This document shows, piece after piece, positions 59,622 to 64,000 of a stretch of 64,000 nt of DNA. A program made the translations under genes and the position numbers. The stretch lies in NCBI RefSeq assembly GCF_004000825.1, contig NZ_BILZ01000008.1:79286-143285 (forward strand), read 5' to 3'. This DNA comes from Paenibacillus kobensis NBRC 15729 (GTDB lineage Bacteria; Bacillota; Bacilli; Paenibacillales; Paenibacillaceae). The first letter of the stretch is position 1. Every line of letters starts with the position of its first letter. The notes beneath the pieces are model-generated. The model searched no databases. It saw nothing but the letters and a program-made list of their open reading frames with translations, and had not been told where the DNA came from.

Positions 59622-59731
59622 CTCTTCTTCACTCCACTCGTATAATCATGGACATTGTACGTCTTACAGAACGTAAAAGTCTGTCATATTGAGTCGGTGA
59701 AGTAAAATTTTTAAACGACAATTAATGACGG

Positions 59732-60571
59732 TTACAGCTTCGGAACGACTTCAGATACAAGCTTTAGAAACCGGGATTTGACCCGTTCTGTCGTTTCGAT
59801 GACTTCTGCATGTGACAATGGCTGGTCCAAAATACCAGAAGCCATATTACTAATGCACGAGATGCCGAGCACTTCAATCCGGCAATGGCGTGCAGCAACA
59901 ACTTCTGCCACGGTCGACATGCCTACTGCGTCCGCACCGAGTATGCGCATCATTCGAATTTCCGCAGGCGTCTCATACGATGGTCCCAGCACTCCGATAT
60001 ATACGCCTTCCCTCAGTGCGAAGCCATTCTCTTTTGCCGTGTCGTGGGCGAGGGCGCGAAGCTTGCGGCTGTATGCCTCCGACATATCAGGGAAACGGTC
60101 GCCGAAACGAGCCTCGTTCGGTCCGACGAGCGGGTTGCGTCCCGTCAGATTGATATGATCCGAAATGAGCATCAAGTCCCCTGGTTCATAACCGGTGTTA
60201 ATGCCGCCTGCCGCATTCGTCACGACGAGCTTCGATACGCCGAGCTCACGCATTACGCGTACCGGGAAGCTGGTCAGCTCCGGTCCATAACCTTCATACA
60301 TGTGGAACCGGCCGCGCATCAATACAACGGGACGGCCGTTCAGTCGTCCGATCAGCAGTTCTCCTGCATGTCCTTCGACCGTCGAAACCGGGAAGTGCGG
60401 AATTTGCTCGTATGCGATCGAAGTCACGTCAGTCAGATGATCGCCCAGTACGCCAAGTCCTGAACCTAGAATGAGACCGACCTCCGGTTTGATCGAGGTG
60501 CGTGATGTAATATAAGTTGCTGCCTCCTCGTAGGCTTGGCTGTGAATTGGATTCGTAGATTGGTTCGTCAT
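59732..60571 (-). CDS. punA: Purine-nucleoside phosphorylase
   Basis: Phosphorolysis of inosine and guanosine. The 279-residue protein is the trimeric, mammalian-like type: G-S-G-L-G (near residue 37), E-G-H-A-G-E (near 69), V-T-N-A-A-G-G-I-N (near 118) and G-M-S-T-V-A-E (near 217). It lies after deoB in the same direction; B. subtilis has the order xerD-deoB-punA-dacF, matched here except for the two inserted genes. Confidence 0.96.
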   Translation of the reverse strand: MTNQSTNPIHSQAYEEAATYITSRTSIKPEVGLILGSGLGVLGDHLTDVTSIAYEQIPHFPVSTVEGHAGELLIGRLNGRPVVLMRGRFHMYEGYGPELTSFPVRVMRELGVSKLVVTNAAGGINTGYEPGDLMLISDHINLTGRNPLVGPNEARFGDRFPDMSEAYSRKLRALAHDTAKENGFALREGVYIGVLGPSYETPAEIRMMRILGADAVGMSTVAEVVAARHCRIEVLGISCISNMASGILDQPLSHAEVIETTERVKSRFLKLVSEVVPKL

Positions 60572-60607
60572 AATGCCGCTCCTCTCCCATAAGGGTTGAT
60601 TAATAGC

Positions 60608-61786
60608 CTAATTTAACCGTTCCAGTAAGCTCTCGCCGTTCGGCGGCATCGCGACGCCGAAGTTGTCCGCAATGGTCGCAGCGACATCCGCGAATGTCGG
60701 CCGGACGCCAATCGATCCCGGCGTAACGAACGCCGGACTGTAGATAAGCAGCGGCACATATTCGCGCGTATGATCGGTACCCGGATGCGTCGGATCGTTG
60801 CCGTGGTCGGCTGTCACAATCAACAGATCGCGCGGCCCGAGCCGCTTCTCGAGCTCCGGCACAGCCCGGTCGAACGTTTCAAGCGCTTTCGCATAGCCCG
60901 CAGGGTCGCGGCGATGTCCATACAACGAATCGAAATCGACCAGGTTCGTGAACAGCAGCCCTTCAAAACTCGTCTCGAGCCGGTCGAGCGTCTTGCGGAT
61001 GCCGTCCTCATTGCTCTTCGTCGGCATGGACTCCGTAATGCCTTCACCGTCGAATATATCGTTGATCTTGCCGATGCTGATTACATCATAGCCCCCGTCC
61101 TTCAGCGCATTCAGCACCGTAGGCGAAGGCGGCTTAAGCGCATAATCGTGCCGGTTCGGCGTTCGGGCGAACGCTCCTGGCGATCCTATGTAAGGCCTGG
61201 CAATAACACGCCCGACAGCATACCGCTCGTCCATCGTCAACTCGCGGGCAATTTCGCATGCCCGGTACAGTTCTTCCAACGGGATGATATGTTCGTGCGC
61301 CGCGATTTGAAAGACGCTGTCCGCCGATGTATACACGATCCAGGCTCCTGTTTGCATCTGTTCCTCGCCGAGCTCATCCAGAATGTCCGTCCCGCTCGCG
61401 GGCTTATTGCCGATGACACGGCGGCCGGTCCGCTCCTCGAATGCGGCGATCAACTCATCTGGAAATCCGCCAGGGAACGTCTGGAACGGAATGGTCACTC
61501 TCAGTCCTGCAATTTCCCAATGGCCCGTCATCGTATCCTTGCCGACGGAAGCTTCAGACATTTTGCCATAATAGGATGCCGGCTGCTCTTTGCAGGGCTG
61601 CCATCCTGGCAGTTCGGCGATTCGGTCAAGTCCCCACCGACGCAGCCGCGGCAGCTGCAATTCCGGCACTTCCCGGATAATATGGCCTAGCGTATGCGAG
61701 CCGGCATCGCCGAATGAAGAAGCGTCCGGCAGTTCTCCGATGCCGACGCTGTCTAGCACGATCAGCGCAATGCGTTGAAACCGCAT
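60608..61786 (-). CDS. deoB: Phosphopentomutase
   Basis: Interconverts ribose 1-phosphate and 5-phosphate, joining nucleoside breakdown to the pentose phosphate pathway. The 392-residue metalloenzyme has the alkaline-phosphatase-like fold: D-S-V-G-I-G-E near residue 11, G-K-D-T-M-T-G-H with the catalytic threonine (near 85), and metal ligands in T-A-D-H-G-N-D-P (near 328) and H-T-R-E. It precedes punA. Confidence 0.97.
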   Translation of the reverse strand: MRFQRIALIVLDSVGIGELPDASSFGDAGSHTLGHIIREVPELQLPRLRRWGLDRIAELPGWQPCKEQPASYYGKMSEASVGKDTMTGHWEIAGLRVTIPFQTFPGGFPDELIAAFEERTGRRVIGNKPASGTDILDELGEEQMQTGAWIVYTSADSVFQIAAHEHIIPLEELYRACEIARELTMDERYAVGRVIARPYIGSPGAFARTPNRHDYALKPPSPTVLNALKDGGYDVISIGKINDIFDGEGITESMPTKSNEDGIRKTLDRLETSFEGLLFTNLVDFDSLYGHRRDPAGYAKALETFDRAVPELEKRLGPRDLLIVTADHGNDPTHPGTDHTREYVPLLIYSPAFVTPGSIGVRPTFADVAATIADNFGVAMPPNGESLLERLN

Positions 61787-61837
61787 GCGGCAGTCCCTCC
61801 TTCTTCCTTAACCGATAAGAGGCAGGCGGTGCGCGAA

Positions 61838-62728
61838 TTATCTCGCTCTCGGATGAGTCCGCTCATACACTTCTTTTATGCGGGATTTCGTTAATTGAAC
61901 ATATTTTTGCGTGGCGGCAAGGCCGGCGTGCCCCATCATCTCCTGCACGGAACGAACGTCTGCGCCATTCTCCAACAGATGGGCAGCGAACGAGTGCCGA
62001 AGCGAATGCGGCGTCAATTCGCCGTCGAAGCCAGCGGCAGACGCATATTTTTTGACAATCTTCCAGACACCCTGCCTCGTCATTCGCTCTCCTCTGCGGT
62101 TGACGAACAATGCTTGCTCCTCTTGCTTGCCCCGCAGCATCGGTGTCCGTCCGGTCGACAAATACGCCTCGATGGCATTTGCCGCTGAACGGCCGAACGG
62201 AACTATCCGTTCCTTGCTGCCGGCCTGGCATCGAATGAAGCCAAGTCCCGCATGGACATCGCTCACATCCAGCGCGATCAGCTCCGATACTCTAATGCCG
62301 CAAGCATACATCGTCTCGAGAATCGCGGCGTCCCGGATCCCGGCGATATCCGTCTTATCCGGCGCAGAGAGCAGCCGTTCGACTTGCTCAGCCGACAAGA
62401 TGCTAGGCGGCGGACTCGTAGGCTTCGGAGCATCCATCTCCGATGTCGGATCATGGTCAATTAGACGCTTGTCCAGCAAAAAACGGAAAAAGGCGCGAAG
62501 CGATACCCGGTATCGGGACAAGGAAGCATTTTTGCGGCCCTCCTGCCTGAGCACCAGCCAGTAACGCGCCATATGGTGCTTCATGACCTGGTCCGGCAGC
62601 TCAATGCCTGAATCAGCCGCAAACCGGATAAAGTGCCGCAAATCCCGTTCATAAGAAGCAAGCGTGTTGTCGGACAGCGACCGCTCCACTGCCATTTCCT
62701 GCAGAAACGATTGCAATTCCGTCTCCAT
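61838..62728 (-). CDS. xerD: Site-specific tyrosine recombinase XerD
   Basis: Resolves chromosome dimers at dif with XerC. The 296-residue protein has the N-terminal SAM-like core-binding domain (about 1-90) and the catalytic domain with R in C-G-I-R-V-S-E (near residue 148), H-S-L-R-H (near 242), H in M-G-H-A-G-L (near 268) and nucleophile Y in Q-K-Y-V-Q-L (near 277). Adjacent to deoB as in B. subtilis (ripX). No dif-like site is evident in the window. Confidence 0.95.
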   Translation of the reverse strand: METELQSFLQEMAVERSLSDNTLASYERDLRHFIRFAADSGIELPDQVMKHHMARYWLVLRQEGRKNASLSRYRVSLRAFFRFLLDKRLIDHDPTSEMDAPKPTSPPPSILSAEQVERLLSAPDKTDIAGIRDAAILETMYACGIRVSELIALDVSDVHAGLGFIRCQAGSKERIVPFGRSAANAIEAYLSTGRTPMLRGKQEEQALFVNRRGERMTRQGVWKIVKKYASAAGFDGELTPHSLRHSFAAHLLENGADVRSVQEMMGHAGLAATQKYVQLTKSRIKEVYERTHPRAR

Positions 62729-62875
62729 TACCAGCTTTCCTTTCCGCAGTCGAATGACGTGCCTTTACCTATTCCACAATCGACGTGCGATTTCCTGCCT
62801 CTCAATGGCGATTCCCGTCACAGAGATGCGGATATGCGCGAATCAGCGGGACCGAATCCGCCTGCGGTCCCGTTA

Positions 62876-63109
62876 TTATTCTCCGTACCAATAGAACCAG
62901 CGAAGCCGGTCAAAGGTCGAACCGCCTTCAGGCGGCGAATAGACAGGCCCGTTCACTTTGAGCGCGCTTCCTTGCGGAGCGCGGTAAGGATCGACCGGAG
63001 CAACGACTCCGATTAACCACTGGTAGCCGCCGAAGGTCATTATCGTAAGCATGATGAACAAGATGGCGAACACAAGCCGCCCGATCCATTTGCGCAATGA
63101 TACTACCAT
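62876..63109 (-). CDS. DUF4227 (YqzK-like) small membrane protein
   Basis: A 77-residue protein with one N-terminal helix (about 12-36) and a soluble remainder with P-V-D-P-Y-R-A-P and W-F-Y-W-Y. In B. subtilis a small protein of the same kind, YqzK, lies between fur and xerD; position and features support the DUF4227 label. Function unknown. No fur gene is next to it; alanine dehydrogenase is the neighbour. Confidence 0.7.
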   Translation of the reverse strand: MVVSLRKWIGRLVFAILFIMLTIMTFGGYQWLIGVVAPVDPYRAPQGSALKVNGPVYSPPEGGSTFDRLRWFYWYGE

Positions 63110-63276
63110 TTGTTTCGCCCTCGCTCTCTCTCGAATATGCGAAGGGGCTGCTCATTATAGCGTCTGCGGCTTCGCATCGGGCCGCCGCTCCGCTGCTTCA
63201 TAGCAAGCTGTCCCATTGGTTCACCATATGCAGCGGATAGCTTGTTCATTCAGGTACGATCAGAAGCAACATACAA

Positions 63277-64000
63277 TTAGAATGCAGTAAACGGCAATCC
63301 GACCGCCTCCGCAACCGCCTCGTTCGTAACCGAGCCGTTATGCGTGTTGACGCCTTTGCGCAGCGCAGGATCTTTCATGGCAGCAGCCAGCCCTGTATCC
63401 GCCAGCATGCGTGCGTATGGCAGCGTAACATTCGTCAGCGCCAGCGTGGAGGTACGCGGAACGGCGCCTGGAATGTTCGCCACGGCATAATGAATGACGT
63501 CATGCTTCACATATATAGGATTTTCATGGGTCGTCGGACGGTCTACAGTCGCGATAGAGCCGCCTTGGTCAACCGCAACGTCGATAATGACGGCGCCCTT
63601 CTTCATCGTCTTGACCATTTCTTCGGTTACGAGGTGCGGAGCTTTCGCTCCGGGAATGAGTACGGCGCCGATCAGCAAATCCGCCTTTCGAACGGCAGCG
63701 GCTATATTTTGAGCATTCGAAGCCAGGGTACGAAGCCTTCCTCCGAACACATCGTCCAAGTAACGCATCCGCTCCATGCTCCTTTCCAATACTGCAACGC
63801 TCGCACCCATGCCTAATGCGATTTTGGCAGCATTCGTCCCAACGATTCCGCCGCCAATTATAACGACATCTGCAGGCGGGACGCCGGGCACCCCGCCGAG
63901 CAGAACGCCTCTCCCGCCATAGAATGATTCCAAGTACTGCGCACCGAGCTGCACGGACATTCGGCCTGCAACCTCGCTCATGGGAGTCAGAAGCGGCAGG
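63277..64000 (-). CDS. ald: Alanine dehydrogenase (partial, 5' end outside window)
   Basis: Oxidises L-alanine to pyruvate and ammonia with NAD; important in sporulation metabolism of Bacillus. The reading frame is open to the right edge, so the M at 63981 (in P-M-S-E-V-A-G) is internal; about 130 residues of the usual 370 lie outside. Visible are the NAD-binding I-I-G-G-G-I-V-G, the [10 protein letters not shown] region and the [18 protein letters not shown] motif typical of Ald. It has a weak inverted repeat (63204-63248) after its stop that may end transcription. Confidence 0.93.
   Translation of the reverse strand, partial: LPLLTPMSEVAGRMSVQLGAQYLESFYGGRGVLLGGVPGVPPADVVIIGGGIVGTNAAKIALGMGASVAVLERSMERMRYLDDVFGGRLRTLASNAQNIAAAVRKADLLIGAVLIPGAKAPHLVTEEMVKTMKKGAVIIDVAVDQGGSIATVDRPTTHENPIYVKHDVIHYAVANIPGAVPRTSTLALTNVTLPYARMLADTGLAAAMKDPALRKGVNTHNGSVTNEAVAEAVGLPFTAF

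Noticed and set aside
62876..63276. fur gene next to the YqzK-like gene
   Set aside because: In B. subtilis fur neighbours yqzK, but here the next gene is clearly alanine dehydrogenase and no Fur motif is seen.
1..64000. Mobile elements, CRISPR arrays, tRNA or rRNA genes
   Set aside because: No transposase, spaced repeat array, or tRNA/rRNA-like segment was recognised. The only tyrosine recombinase is XerD in its usual place.

Overview
The window looks like chromosome of an endospore-forming Firmicute of the Paenibacillaceae (Paenibacillus/Cohnella type). Evidence: moderately GC-rich DNA; a dense set of sporulation and germination genes (spoIVA, spoVIF, ypeB, gerW/ytfJ, spmAB, spoIIAA-spoIIAB-sigF, spoVAA/AB/AF, dacF, a Spo0E-like gene); gene order close to the B. 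subtilis spoIVA-gpsA-der-yphA-rpsA-cmk-ypeB-gudB and dacB-spm-rluB-res / scpAB / rib / ppiB-lysA-spoVA-sigF-dacF-deoB-xerD blocks. Nearly everything is on the minus strand; only three genes (20714, 22715, 24266) are on plus. I saw no tRNA, rRNA, insertion sequence, prophage or CRISPR array.

Layout, left to right. 1-2.3 kb: CUT2-type sugar ABC importer (ATPase cut by the window edge, plus its lipoprotein receptor). 2.5-6.5 kb: spoIVA, an unknown lipoprotein, two 2Fe-2S ferredoxins, DUF2768, spoVIF. 6.5-14.2 kb: gpsA, plsY, der, the YIEGIA/capping/YphA trio, S1-domain protein, plsC, cmk (phospholipid synthesis and ribosome biogenesis). 14.3-20 kb: DUF5359-like protein, PilZ protein, ypeB, zinc-ribbon protein, prsW, gudB, mecA/ypbH. 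20-25.9 kb: mixed-strand stretch with a polysaccharide deacetylase, a CPBP protease, an unknown membrane-anchored protein, a rhodanese and serA. 26-35.5 kb: resE-resD-resC-resB-resA (cytochrome c maturation and redox control), rluB, spmB-spmA-dacB (spore cortex). 35.7-43 kb: accessory stretch on both sides of gerW, with a YvfRSTU-like two-component/ABC operon and an ArsR-regulated ABC exporter. 43-49.4 kb: DUF2953, scpB-scpA, ribH-ribBA-ribE-ribD under an FMN riboswitch. 49.6-57.9 kb: ppiB, lysA, spoVAF-spoVAB-spoVAA, sigF-spoIIAB-spoIIAA, dacF. 58-64 kb: pdp, Spo0E-like gene, punA, deoB (nucleoside salvage), xerD, DUF4227 gene, and alanine dehydrogenase cut by the right edge.

Functionally the window joins core housekeeping to the sporulation programme: SpoIIAB/SpoIIAA/SigF set the forespore sigma switch, SpoIVA builds the coat base, SpmAB/DacB/DacF shape the cortex, and SpoVA proteins, YpeB and GerW act in dipicolinate handling and germination. 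I found no clearly new multi-gene system. The points most worth checking are: spoVAC/D/E missing between spoVAB and spoVAF; a roughly 210-residue disordered N-terminal extension on SpoVAF; ypeB without sleB; a ResE with almost no extracytoplasmic domain; a valine in the first glycine position of the GpsA Rossmann motif; a SigH-like promoter before an unknown gene; a terminator-like element or antisense micro-ORF before serA; and palindromic operators before the two accessory ABC operons.
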